From contig JBDKLO010000052.1 in the NCBI GenBank assembly GCA_039795615.1, positions 1 through 49,840 on the forward strand: a stretch of DNA of 49,840 bases, in the 5' to 3' direction. This document shows positions 25,195 to 33,161 of this stretch, piece by piece. Numbering within the stretch: position 1 is the first letter of the stretch; every line of letters starts with the position of its first letter. Source of the stretch: UBA6136 sp039795615 (lineage in GTDB: Bacteria; Pseudomonadota; Gammaproteobacteria; Methylococcales; Methylococcaceae). Below the pieces are notes generated by a model, which was not told the origin of the DNA, did not search any database, and saw only the letters and a list, made by a program, of their open reading frames with translations. Made by a program: the position numbers and the translations under genes.

Positions 25195-25505
25195 GGCTTT
25201 GGCTTCTTATTCATCATGTCTTTCATGTGGCGTTGCATCATCTCGTGATGCTTGAGTTCGTAAGACTTCATCAGTTGAAGTTGCTCATCCTTGAGTCGTT
25301 CCTTTTCTTTCGGATCTTTTGCAGAGAGGATCCGGTTTGAGAGTTCATGCATCTTAAGGAGATGGTCTTGTCGCTCACGAAGCCCCTCATCGTTCATCAT
25401 TAAACCCGGAGGAGGGGGAGGCGTTGATGGCTCTGTCGGAGCGGCATGGCATTCAAAGCTCATGGCGCACATTGCGGCAAGAGCCCAAAGGAAATAGCTT
25501 CGCAT
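25191..25505 (-). CDS. Small secreted Met/His-rich protein at the end of the T2SS operon
   Basis: I do not recognise this 104-residue protein. The N-terminus looks like a signal peptide (MRSYFLWALAAMCAMSFECHA, with likely cleavage before APTEPS). The mature part has a proline run, then a charged, helical segment ending in a Met/His-rich stretch (YELKHHEMMQRHMKDMMNKK). Such a segment could bind metal or pair as a coiled coil, but that is speculation. The ATG at 25505 follows a GGAG site at suitable spacing; the start is only 13 bases downstream of the gspD stop, so it is probably the last gene of the secretion operon. It could be a periplasmic chaperone or a substrate. Its stop overlaps that of the convergent acetyltransferase gene. 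Confidence 0.65.
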   Translation of the reverse strand: MRSYFLWALAAMCAMSFECHAAPTEPSTPPPPPGLMMNDEGLRERQDHLLKMHELSNRILSAKDPKEKERLKDEQLQLMKSYELKHHEMMQRHMKDMMNKKPKP

Positions 25506-25518
25506 GGAGAGTCTCCGG

Positions 25519-28023
25519 TTAGGGGCTGTAGTTCTTGCCACTCAGGTCAATGGTCGAAGGGCCTGGATCATAGAGACCCGTGAGCTTGCGTCGGAACTCA
25601 TTTGAAACTTCACGCCCCTTGGGCAGCGTGTCAATGATTCTTGGCGTCAAGAGGACCACCAACTCGGTTCTGACGGATGACATGTTTGTTTTGCCGAAGA
25701 GGTCGCCGATAACCGGAAGTTCATAGAGGAGGGGGATGCCCACTTTGGCGTTAGCGGTGTTTTCCTGAATGAGACCTCCGAGCACCAGTGTCTCCCCGTT
25801 CTGAACAGAGACATTACTCTTGATCTGACGCTGTGCGATGGTCGGCGAGGAAATGCCTGAGATTTGGGCCGCCTGATTGACATTGCTCACTGTCTGGATG
25901 ATGTCCATTGAGACCAACCCACCCGAATTCACGCGGGGGCGAACATTCAGAAGAACCCCGGTATCACGATACTGAACCGAGTTATAAGACGAGTAAACAG
26001 GGTTGCCCGTTACTGTGGTGCTTCCCCCCGTGAAATTGCCATACTGACCGGTCAAGATCGGGATCTGGTCACCCACGCGCATGGAAGCTTCCTGATTATT
26101 CTGCACCATGACGGAAGGCGAAGATACGATGTTGACCTTGCCTTTGTCTGCCTCGGCCTGAAGCAAGACCTTGAGGTCCTTGCCAAAGTTCAAGTAGTAA
26201 TTGAAGGCATAGTCGCTCGCTGCGCCGATCACAGAATCTGAACTGCTTCCTAGCAGCGTTTGTACCCCAAGGCCTCCGGCGTAGTTGCCCTTGTTGAAAT
26301 ACCACTTGATGCCGTATTTAAGGTCGTCGGTGAGTTTGACTTCAGCAATGGTGGCATCGATCAGAACCTGCAAGGGTAGGACGTCAAGTTCCTTGATAAC
26401 GGTCTCGATTTCCTGGTATTCCTGATACTTTGCGGTGATGATCAGCGCGTTATTTGCTGGGTCAGCAACGATGCGAATGTTCCCGATATTCGCAGCCTGA
26501 CTGGATCTATTCTGTTGGGTGCCGCGCCCGAGGCCGCCGCCCGATGAACCGAAGCCCCCTCCGGATGAGCCAAAACCCCCTCCGGATGAGCCAAAACCAC
26601 CACCCGACGAGCTGGAGCCGCCGCCAGAAGAGCCAAATCCGCCCGAGCTACCAGAGCTGTCATAGCCCCCAGAGGTCGAGCCACCGCCAAATCCGCTAGA
26701 GCCGGACCCTGTAGCTGACTCTGCCCCATAGTTTGGGCCCATGCTAGATCCCATACCGCCGCTTGAGGATCCGGTGCCGAGGTCGCCCGATGTGCTACTG
26801 CCAAGATCGCCCGCTGAGTTGGTAAAGCCACTGCCGCCGGTGCCTGGGGTGCTCGAGCTGCTGGCGCCAATGTTGCTGTTCTGAAAGCCTGGCCGAAGGG
26901 AGGCATTGCTGCCCGATCCGGAGCGGCCGCCGAAGATGTTGGCCAGGGTTTTCGCAAGTTCAATTGCGTCAACATTCTGAAGTCGATAGACGTGGATGCT
27001 GCCCATACGGTTAGGGCTATAGCGATCCAGTCGGCCCACCCAGCTAGCTATTTCCTCAAGGTAGCGGGGCTGCGGCGTGATGGCGAGAATCGAGTTCAAT
27101 CGATCAATTGGCAAAATCTTGACGAGTCCTGCGAGAGGGCCCTTGTTGGTATCACCAATGATTTTCTGAATTTCTGTTGCGATGAGCGCCGGTTCGACGT
27201 TGGTTAGGGGATAGATGCCGACCGACATGCCGCTCATGAAGTCGACGTCAAACAGTTGGACGGTATCCAGGACGGTGGTTAATTCTTCAGAAGATCCGGC
27301 AAGCCAGAGCATGTTGCGCGTCGTATCGACCCGAATGATCGATTTGGGCGGCATCAAAGGCTCCAGAATTTTCTGCATTTCTTGCGCGCCGACGTACCGC
27401 AAGGGAACGATTCGTAGCTGAAAGCCCGGAGGGATGCGCTGTCCCGGCGTTCCTACTTTGGCTCCAGGCGCGCCGACAATGCCCCCGGCCTCAGGCTCGA
27501 TGCGGTACATGTCGCCATCTTTGATGAGCACGGCGCCGTTGAGGCGCAGGAGCGTCTCAAGGGTGGGGATGAGCTCCTCTTCGGCTAATGCCCGCGTGGT
27601 CTGCAACGTTACCCTGCCCGAAACCTTGGGGCTGATGATGTAGTTGATCTTGAGGGTTTCATCCAAGATGGTCTTGGCGACTTCATTCAGATCCGCATCG
27701 TCGAAATTGAGGGTGTATTTCCCCTCTTTTCTGACCGCCACCACCTCGGGAGAGGCTTTGCCCAATTTGTTGTTTCCATTGCCAAGAAGGCTGTTCTTGG
27801 CGGGGAAGTATTCTGGTTGCTTGTGTTCCTTGGCTTTCAGTGGCTCGCTTTGAATGGGGCGATTGCTGAGCGCTTCACGGTTGATCGGTTCAATCTTGAG
27901 ATTGGAGGGAATCGGGGTCCGCTTGACGGCCTCAGGCGCCAACGCCTCACATCCTCCGAGGAGGAGAGTCATTGAGAGTGAGAGGAATACGAGACGAGGA
28001 TTGATGTTCGGCATGGAAATCAT
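25519..28023 (-). CDS. gspD: Type II secretion secretin GspD
   Basis: GspD forms the outer-membrane channel of the type II secretion system. The protein has 834 residues. A lipoprotein signal peptide is visible (LLLGGC, lipidated C25), so it may reach the outer membrane without a separate pilotin, as XpsD does in Xanthomonas. N-domains N0-N3 occupy about 100-550 and include VSGRVTLQTTRALAEEE and GSIHVYRLQNVDAIELAKTL. A Gly/Ser-rich insert of about 140 residues (367-506) interrupts N3. The secretin domain follows, with VSSPSVMVQNNQEASMRVGD and VLGGLIQENTANAKVGIPLL. An ATG at 28014 is an alternative start. It is the last core gene of the operon. Confidence 0.96.
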   Translation of the reverse strand: MISMPNINPRLVFLSLSMTLLLGGCEALAPEAVKRTPIPSNLKIEPINREALSNRPIQSEPLKAKEHKQPEYFPAKNSLLGNGNNKLGKASPEVVAVRKEGKYTLNFDDADLNEVAKTILDETLKINYIISPKVSGRVTLQTTRALAEEELIPTLETLLRLNGAVLIKDGDMYRIEPEAGGIVGAPGAKVGTPGQRIPPGFQLRIVPLRYVGAQEMQKILEPLMPPKSIIRVDTTRNMLWLAGSSEELTTVLDTVQLFDVDFMSGMSVGIYPLTNVEPALIATEIQKIIGDTNKGPLAGLVKILPIDRLNSILAITPQPRYLEEIASWVGRLDRYSPNRMGSIHVYRLQNVDAIELAKTLANIFGGRSGSGSNASLRPGFQNSNIGASSSSTPGTGGSGFTNSAGDLGSSTSGDLGTGSSSGGMGSSMGPNYGAESATGSGSSGFGGGSTSGGYDSSGSSGGFGSSGGGSSSSGGGFGSSGGGFGSSGGGFGSSGGGLGRGTQQNRSSQAANIGNIRIVADPANNALIITAKYQEYQEIETVIKELDVLPLQVLIDATIAEVKLTDDLKYGIKWYFNKGNYAGGLGVQTLLGSSSDSVIGAASDYAFNYYLNFGKDLKVLLQAEADKGKVNIVSSPSVMVQNNQEASMRVGDQIPILTGQYGNFTGGSTTVTGNPVYSSYNSVQYRDTGVLLNVRPRVNSGGLVSMDIIQTVSNVNQAAQISGISSPTIAQRQIKSNVSVQNGETLVLGGLIQENTANAKVGIPLLYELPVIGDLFGKTNMSSVRTELVVLLTPRIIDTLPKGREVSNEFRRKLTGLYDPGPSTIDLSGKNYSP
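26534..26617 (-). repeat. 21-bp tandem repeats encoding FGSSGGG in gspD
   Basis: Four 21-base units lie head to tail. The two central ones (26555-26575 and 26576-26596) are identical, and the flanking ones are degenerate. They encode FGSSGGG repeats inside the secretin's N3 domain. Identical neighbouring copies suggest recent slippage, so the number may vary between strains. Confidence 0.85.
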
Positions 28024-28106
28024 CTGGAAGCTAAGTCCTAAATCTTAGCGCATCGTTCTGAGGCGATGGCACTTTTCGGTATTTGCGCCCAATTCCAAGG
28101 GGTTGA

Positions 28107-28841
28107 TTAGTTCTCTTCAGTCACATCTTCAGGTGACTGACGCGCATCTTCAGGCGATTGGGCTTGCTCTCCTGATGATGGACGGGGTTGCTGTTGGTAG
28201 GCTTGCTGCGCGACGGGAACCCCATTCTGCTGACCCTGTGGGGGTTGTTGATGAGGATGATTTCGTTGCGCAGCTTGGTTCTCTTGAGCGGCCTCTTGTT
28301 GGGGTGGGGGCGATTTGTCGCCCGCGGTCTTGGCGCGCTTCTTGGTCAGACCAATGTCCTGTTTCAGGCCGCCTTGCTCCAGGAACAGGCGATCATCTCG
28401 AATTTCTGTGACTTCCCAACCGTCGATGGCGTCCTTCAGGTGGAGCCTTCGGTACTTTCCCTTCGCCTCGGCGATGAGAGCCAGCCGACCTTTGGGCGAT
28501 TCAATGACACCCATAAGTTGAAAGGTCACAGGAGCCGGGGGTTCAGATCGTGGAGGGGGACCCGGCGGTGCAGGAGGGCTGGGACGACGGGTTTCCATGA
28601 AGAGAGGGCGTTCCACGGTTTCGGAAAACTCGTGGACGGCGGGGAGCCCAAGCCCATCGAGCGAAACTTCGCCGCCGAGGGTTTGTGGATTTGGTGCGCG
28701 GGATGTTTTGTTGTCCTGAGCGAGGCTGTGGCGAAAGGCAAACCACTCCAAAAGGATCACGATCACCAGTAGCAAAAGACCCACACCAAGACTGATTGGC
28801 ACAGTGAAGGGCTTGAGGCGCGGATCGAGCTCGAATTTCAT
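28107..28841 (-). CDS. gspN: Type II secretion inner-membrane protein of the GspC/XpsN type
   Basis: The protein has 244 residues. One membrane segment (about 14-34) is followed by a periplasmic region with the conserved ETVERPLF motif and a homology-region fold (TFQLMGVIESPKGRLALIAE to DDRLFLEQGG). In GspC this region binds the N0 domain of the secretin. The gene is in the position of xpsN in Xanthomonas, between gspM and gspD; XpsN is treated as the GspC counterpart. There is no PDZ domain. Instead the last 80 residues are rich in glutamine and proline, which is unusual. It starts two bases after the gspM stop. The system family is secure; the name gspN or gspC is a matter of convention. 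Confidence 0.85.
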   Translation of the reverse strand: MKFELDPRLKPFTVPISLGVGLLLLVIVILLEWFAFRHSLAQDNKTSRAPNPQTLGGEVSLDGLGLPAVHEFSETVERPLFMETRRPSPPAPPGPPPRSEPPAPVTFQLMGVIESPKGRLALIAEAKGKYRRLHLKDAIDGWEVTEIRDDRLFLEQGGLKQDIGLTKKRAKTAGDKSPPPQQEAAQENQAAQRNHPHQQPPQGQQNGVPVAQQAYQQQPRPSSGEQAQSPEDARQSPEDVTEEN

Positions 28842-28843
28842 GG

Positions 28844-29446
28844 TTAAGGTGCCTGCATGTAGCCAATCACATCAAAGTCGATGCTGAGCTTGTCTTCAGG
28901 TCCTATGCCCTTTTCCCGGGGGTTACCGGGGACGCGGATGGGCCGGATATTGAGGTTATCGATAAAAAGGGCGGGCTTACCCGACTCGAAGGCATGTAAG
29001 ACATTGCGGAGGATCGGGGTGCTGCCGTTAATTCTGACCTTGACCCCGACCCGAACGACGTTTTCCTCGTTCTTTTCGGGAATGACCTGTGTGCTGGAGA
29101 GTTCCCCACCGGCTTCACCCACCACCTGTTTGATGCGAGTTTGAAGGTCAGCGCTGGCCAAGGCTGCTGTGCTGGTGGGAAGAAGGGTCTCATTGGAGCT
29201 GCTCAGTGCCTTGATACTCTCGAGGCGCTGGTTCAGAGGCTCTCTTAGGGACAAAATCTGTTTCACTTGACGCAGTTTAAAACGCTGTCGATCCAGGGTT
29301 TCCCGATAGTCCGACTCGAGGCTGATCAGCGGATAAATCAGCAGCATGAACAAAACGATCAACGCGCCTAAAAGGAGGGCGATGGCACCGAGTCGGCTAG
29401 TGTTGACTTCAACGGGTTGTTGAAGCTTTTCAATGAGCTTCTTCAG
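28844..29446 (-). CDS. gspM: Type II secretion protein GspM (non-ATG start)
   Basis: GspM is an inner-membrane platform protein that pairs with GspL. The membrane segment LGAIALLLGALIVLFMLL lies near the N-terminus and the periplasmic ferredoxin-like part follows. The frame has no ATG or GTG before the membrane segment. A CTG at 29446 sits four bases after a GGGAGG ribosome binding site and gives 200 residues with the expected short cytoplasmic tail (LKKLIEKLQQPVEVN). An ATT at 29434, overlapping the gspL stop, is another candidate. A TTG at 29362 would cut the membrane segment in half. The family call is firm; the start codon is inferred. Confidence 0.83.
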   Translation of the reverse strand: MKKLIEKLQQPVEVNTSRLGAIALLLGALIVLFMLLIYPLISLESDYRETLDRQRFKLRQVKQILSLREPLNQRLESIKALSSSNETLLPTSTAALASADLQTRIKQVVGEAGGELSSTQVIPEKNEENVVRVGVKVRINGSTPILRNVLHAFESGKPALFIDNLNIRPIRVPGNPREKGIGPEDKLSIDFDVIGYMQAP

Positions 29447-30527
29447 AAAACCTCCCGTTTATGACGTCGAAGGCGATCTGGAAACGTTCCAGATTATTGC
29501 CGGCATCCTTGGTGACGGGCGAAACGAAGCTCACATCCTTGAAGTGCCGTGAACCCTCGATCTGCTTTAGGAGAACGGATGCTGAGGGGGATTGACCCTG
29601 AATGATGATTCGATGGTTGGCGTATTGAAGTCCATTGAGCCAGGTGTCGTCTGGGATGACGCGGGTGAGCTCATCCATGGCATCCACCAGAATGGGTTCC
29701 GATCGCTTCTTTTCTTGAAGGAACTGAGCCTGGTGAAGCAGCTTTTCAGCTTGAGCGCGCATGTCCTCGACTTCTTTAGCCGCCTTGGTGGTTTTCTTGA
29801 GCTCGGCTTGAACCTTCATGACTTCGGTGCGGGCCATCCAGACGGGCAACACCAGAATGAGAATCAGAATGGCGAGAATGGCGCTACTCAGGCCGATATT
29901 GAGCATCTCGACCAACTTGTCTCCTTGAGGTTTAAAGCGCTCCGGAATCAGGTTGTAGTCGTTGATTTTGGTTTCGCCTTCCAGGTGAACATTCACCGGG
30001 AGCCATCCAGCGCGAGACAGAGTCTCAAGTGAACTCTCGAGAAAATCACGCGGAGCGATGATCAGCTCGACCAGGATTTGTCGAGTGGCCTTTGTCCGAC
30101 TTAGGATGCGGGTCGCAAAGGAGACTTGGTCCTGAGTGAAGGGAGTGAGCCGGTCCATCTCAAGGCTGATCACCTGAGCCAGATTTTCCTCAGCGGCCAT
30201 TGGAAGCTTGAACTGACGACGCAATCCTTGCCCTTTGCTCAGCCGCAGTGCGATTTTGGTCTCGGCGAGTTCGGGATAATCGGCAATAAATTCAGCAAAG
30301 TGGCCTGGGCCCAGATCCCCCAATGCCGTTCGCTTGATTTCAGTTTCCTGAGCCCCCTGCATTCGGCGCACTACCCAGTGGTCCTGATCCAAACTGAGAA
30401 CCAGAAGCTCTTGTCGACGCGTCAGCAGCTTTAAAGCCCGATCGGGGATGATCTGGGTGATCTCGGAAAGCCACCAGCGCCAAAATTTCTGGATCTGTGC
30501 TTCGAGGGGGGCGTCAAAATCTATCAT
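29430..30527 (-). CDS. gspL: Type II secretion protein GspL
   Basis: GspL links the ATPase GspE to the inner-membrane platform. The protein has 365 residues. The cytoplasmic, actin-like part (about 1-210) contains KLLTRRQELLVLSLDQ and LPMAAEENLAQVISLEMDRL. A single membrane segment (about 217-238, SSAILAILILILVLPVWMA) follows. The periplasmic part begins with a coiled coil and ends in a PilN-like fold (LTRVIPDDTWLNGLQYANHRI). This PilN-type C-terminus is typical of the Xanthomonas XpsL group. It lies between gspK and gspM and overlaps the inferred gspM start. Confidence 0.88.
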   Translation of the reverse strand: MIDFDAPLEAQIQKFWRWWLSEITQIIPDRALKLLTRRQELLVLSLDQDHWVVRRMQGAQETEIKRTALGDLGPGHFAEFIADYPELAETKIALRLSKGQGLRRQFKLPMAAEENLAQVISLEMDRLTPFTQDQVSFATRILSRTKATRQILVELIIAPRDFLESSLETLSRAGWLPVNVHLEGETKINDYNLIPERFKPQGDKLVEMLNIGLSSAILAILILILVLPVWMARTEVMKVQAELKKTTKAAKEVEDMRAQAEKLLHQAQFLQEKKRSEPILVDAMDELTRVIPDDTWLNGLQYANHRIIIQGQSPSASVLLKQIEGSRHFKDVSFVSPVTKDAGNNLERFQIAFDVINGRFSEEAH

Positions 30528-30559
30528 GGTGAAAGGGTAGGCAATCAGGATTCCCGAAG

Positions 30560-31462
30560 CTAGATCTCTTCACGGGATGTCGAGCGCTGATGATAAGGTC
30601 GCCACCGAAGTATGGTGAAAGGCAAATTTCCCGCCATTGCCCCGCGACGAACATTGGCGATGATTCCGAAATGCTGGTCACCATCAATCACAACTTCCGC
30701 CATGATGCTGTAGGAGACGCCTGCTGCTTGGGTAAAGTTGATCCCTTGAATGGGCGGTAGGTTGACGGGGAGGTTTTGAAGCCTTTGCTGCATAACGGCT
30801 TCAACCGCCGCCGCGTCACCGCCAGTCAGGGCAAAAAGCATCTCCCGAGGAGCCTTCGACGGATCCAATCCATCGATCCCCGAGTATAGCGTAAACCAGG
30901 ATTGCATTCTTCTGAACAGTTCCGGGTTGATGCCTATAACCCCCTGAACCTCATCCATCACCAGAAACTGACGGTTTTGTGGCAGAGCGTTCATCCGGCG
31001 CGCCTCATATTCGGGTGCCTCGGCCCCGCTCGGGCGTTTGATCTCGTCGGCATCACGCCAGTCCAAAATGACATCCGTCAGAAAGCTAATTTGTTCCGGA
31101 GCCAGCCCCATCAGCTTAAAGGCGGTTTTGAGGGTGGGCTCCTGCGCAACATTTAGATCGATTTTTCCACCTTCATCTTGGATGCGGACTCTGACCGGAG
31201 TGCCTTTGGCATCCCAGAAATAAGGTCGGCCATCCCCTTGCCAACGCATCTTGGGATCCGGGATGTTGAGCATGAGCATGGCGTAATAGATGGCACCTTC
31301 GGCCAGCGCCATAGCTCGTGCCCTCTCGTGAGCATGGCGCAGAACGGCAGATTCCCTTTGTGTTGAAAGCGCAAAGCTTCCTGCCATGATCGTCATGAGA
31401 CTGACGACCCAAAGAACCATGACCAAGGCCATGCCTCGTTCTTTGGCAAACTTGAGTTGCAT
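30560..31462 (-). CDS. gspK: Type II secretion minor pseudopilin GspK
   Basis: GspK is the large minor pseudopilin that sits at the tip of the pseudopilus. The protein has 300 residues. The prepilin peptidase site is KERG/MALVMVLW near residue 10, and residue +5 is not glutamate, as is normal for GspK. The hydrophobic stalk VMVLWVVSLMTIMAGSFAL follows. The globular part includes the conserved DEGGKIDLN and LTDVILDWRDAD motifs. The ATG at 31462 has GAGGT eight bases upstream, overlapping the end of gspJ. Processing needs a GspO/PilD peptidase, which is not in the window. Confidence 0.93.
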   Translation of the reverse strand: MQLKFAKERGMALVMVLWVVSLMTIMAGSFALSTQRESAVLRHAHERARAMALAEGAIYYAMLMLNIPDPKMRWQGDGRPYFWDAKGTPVRVRIQDEGGKIDLNVAQEPTLKTAFKLMGLAPEQISFLTDVILDWRDADEIKRPSGAEAPEYEARRMNALPQNRQFLVMDEVQGVIGINPELFRRMQSWFTLYSGIDGLDPSKAPREMLFALTGGDAAAVEAVMQQRLQNLPVNLPPIQGINFTQAAGVSYSIMAEVVIDGDQHFGIIANVRRGAMAGNLPFTILRWRPYHQRSTSREEI

Positions 31463-31468
31463 GACGAG

Positions 31469-32128
31469 TTACCTCAATACTTGGGTCTTGGGCGCGATCA
31501 GGAGTGTCGGCCAGGACGGTTCACCTATCCGGCCCATATCGATGCGGATCATGAGTGGAAGCTGATAGTCGTGCCATGTATTGGTCCAGCGGGGCTGAGG
31601 AGGGCCCCCCGTGGTCTGGGTGTTTTGCTCCTGGGTGATGCCAAAATAGCTGACTTGGAAATGAGAGGCCTGATCGAGCAGCACGACATCGTCGATCGGT
31701 TGAGGGGGAGGGCGCTCACTTTTCGGATTCGACTGGAAGGGGGTAATCGAGACTCGAACGGCCTGGTTTCCCTCGTCGCCTGTCAGGTAGACGATGAAGC
31801 GGTAGAGTCCACCTCCTTCCAATTGGTCAGGAAGGGCTGCGATGTAGGAAAAGGCATTGTTGATGCCATTGAGCGCAGGTTCCATCTCACCCTTGGCATT
31901 GACGGCTGAGAGGGGGAGGAGAGTGGCGATGTGGCGTTTGAGGAAGTTCTGGATTACAAATTGGCGGTTAGCCCTCTCGATTCGCGCTTCCCCCGCCTCC
32001 CAGCTTTGGGCGCCGATTCGAAGGCTGCCGGTCAGAATCAGCATCATGATGCCTAGGATGGCGGTACCGATCAGAATTTCAATCAGCGTGAAGCCGCCGT
32101 GGCCTTTGTGCTTTGGGGATGGTTTCAT
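31469..32128 (-). CDS. gspJ: Type II secretion minor pseudopilin GspJ
   Basis: GspJ is part of the trimeric pseudopilus tip with GspI and GspK. From the ATG at 32128 the protein has 219 residues; that ATG shares a base with the gspI stop (TAATG), so translation is coupled. The peptidase site is GHGG/FTLIEILIG with glutamate at +5, followed by a hydrophobic stalk (TAILGIMMLILTGSL). The globular domain includes ERANRQFVIQNFLKRHI and ends near the C-terminus with RIDMGRIGEPSWPTLLI. An open frame extends upstream through gspI but is not family sequence. Confidence 0.9.
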   Translation of the reverse strand: MKPSPKHKGHGGFTLIEILIGTAILGIMMLILTGSLRIGAQSWEAGEARIERANRQFVIQNFLKRHIATLLPLSAVNAKGEMEPALNGINNAFSYIAALPDQLEGGGLYRFIVYLTGDEGNQAVRVSITPFQSNPKSERPPPQPIDDVVLLDQASHFQVSYFGITQEQNTQTTGGPPQPRWTNTWHDYQLPLMIRIDMGRIGEPSWPTLLIAPKTQVLR

Positions 32129-32577
32129 TAAAAGCCCCCCTGGCTGCGATCCATGACAAGACGCAGCGATTCCAGCGTAAAGGCTCGAGGGTCTTCCTCC
32201 GGCCCCCACTCAACGGCGATTTCGACCCAAAAGGGCAGGAATCCCATCGAGTTGTTCATCATGGGGGCGCCGGTTTGTGCGCCCAAGAGTTTCGGATTGA
32301 TCGGGTAAGGCGTGACGGTGGCAGTCCACCGAAACCCCGTTTCGGTAGTGCCCTGGGTTACGCCAGGTTGAAGGGGCGTTTCTACACCCAGCCCCGTCAA
32401 AAGGGCCTCTGCCGTGATCACGGCCCGGTAGTAATCATCAGCTGTCTTTGAGAGGTGTCCACCGCCGGCAAAAATGCGGAGCAGGACGCCGAGCGACAGG
32501 GACAGGATCGCAAATGCGACCAGAATCTCAAGGAGAGAAAACCCTTGGTCTTTCCTGTTTTTATTGATCCACCGCAT
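32128..32577 (-). CDS. gspI: Type II secretion minor pseudopilin GspI
   Basis: GspI is a minor pseudopilin that starts assembly of the pseudopilus tip. The protein has 149 residues. The peptidase site is DQG/FSLLEILVA with glutamate at +5, followed by the stalk FAILSLSLGVLLRIFAGG. The C-terminal part contains the WVEIAVEWG strand typical of GspI. Its start overlaps gspH by 17 bases and its stop overlaps the gspJ start, so it sits in a tightly coupled block. Confidence 0.88.
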   Translation of the reverse strand: MRWINKNRKDQGFSLLEILVAFAILSLSLGVLLRIFAGGGHLSKTADDYYRAVITAEALLTGLGVETPLQPGVTQGTTETGFRWTATVTPYPINPKLLGAQTGAPMMNNSMGFLPFWVEIAVEWGPEEDPRAFTLESLRLVMDRSQGGF

Positions 32578-33043
32578 CCTTGTCGCCCAGCTTGATTTCC
32601 CCCGTCAGCCAATTGATGTCGACGACCAAGGTCTGGTTCTGGCCAATCAGGGTTACGCGGCCCCCAGTCGCTGATCCATCAGGAAAGAAGCGAATACGCC
32701 CCGTTCCCTCATCCAAGGTCTCCGTCGAGGTGGTAAAGAGGCCCAGATCGATACTCTCCGGGATGTGATAGAGCTTTTTCCTACCACTGATGCGATAGGT
32801 GTGGGCGATCGTGTTGACCTCAAAGAGGGCGTCCTCACCCTTGATCATGGCATACCCACGGCAATGCCTCAGGGCTGAGACAACGTCTCTTGAGGCGGCA
32901 TGGAGCTTGGCTCGCTCAATGGCTGGCGTAAAGTTTGGGACCAGCGTTGCAAGGACGATGGCGCTGATCGCAATGACGATCATCATCTCGATCAGCGTGA
33001 AGCCCTCGTTTTGAAGGCAACTATCAACCGGATGTGGTCTCAA
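32561..33043 (-). CDS. gspH: Type II secretion minor pseudopilin GspH
   Basis: GspH is a minor pseudopilin below the tip. The protein has 160 residues. The peptidase site is NEG/FTLIEMMIV with glutamate at +5, followed by a hydrophobic stalk. The C-terminal GspH fold includes RIRFFPDGSATGGRVTLIG. The start is the TTG at 33043, five bases after an AAGGA ribosome binding site; no ATG is available before the peptidase site. A 118-base gap with a hairpin separates it from gspG, the largest gap in the operon. Confidence 0.88.
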   Translation of the reverse strand: MRPHPVDSCLQNEGFTLIEMMIVIAISAIVLATLVPNFTPAIERAKLHAASRDVVSALRHCRGYAMIKGEDALFEVNTIAHTYRISGRKKLYHIPESIDLGLFTTSTETLDEGTGRIRFFPDGSATGGRVTLIGQNQTLVVDINWLTGEIKLGDKDAVDQ

Positions 33044-33085
33044 TCTGATCCTTGATTTTGATGACTGCTTGCTGAGGGCTGAGGG

Positions 33086-33114
33086 CTGAGGGTTGGTTTT
33101 AAGGCAACCCTCAG
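33086..33114 (-). other. Hairpin in the gspG-gspH gap
   Basis: A perfect 10-base-pair inverted repeat (33086-33095 with 33105-33114, CTGAGGGTTG and its complement) with a nine-base loop lies between gspG and gspH. Three tandem GCTGAGG units (33071-33091) overlap its gspH-proximal arm. There is no T run on the transcript strand, so it is not a classic terminator. It may partly stop transcription or protect the upstream mRNA. Confidence 0.65.
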
Positions 33115-33161
33115 TCTCAAGTCTTGGTTTTTGGGATTGTTTGAGCCGCTATCGACTGCAA

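Noticed and set aside
26534..26617. CRISPR-like array in the repeat region
   Set aside because: The 21-bp units are directly adjacent with no spacers and keep the gspD reading frame, so they are coding repeats.
26442..26975. Alanine-rich second frame within gspD
   Set aside because: It is a frame-shifted reading of the Gly/Ser repeat region with very biased composition, not a gene.
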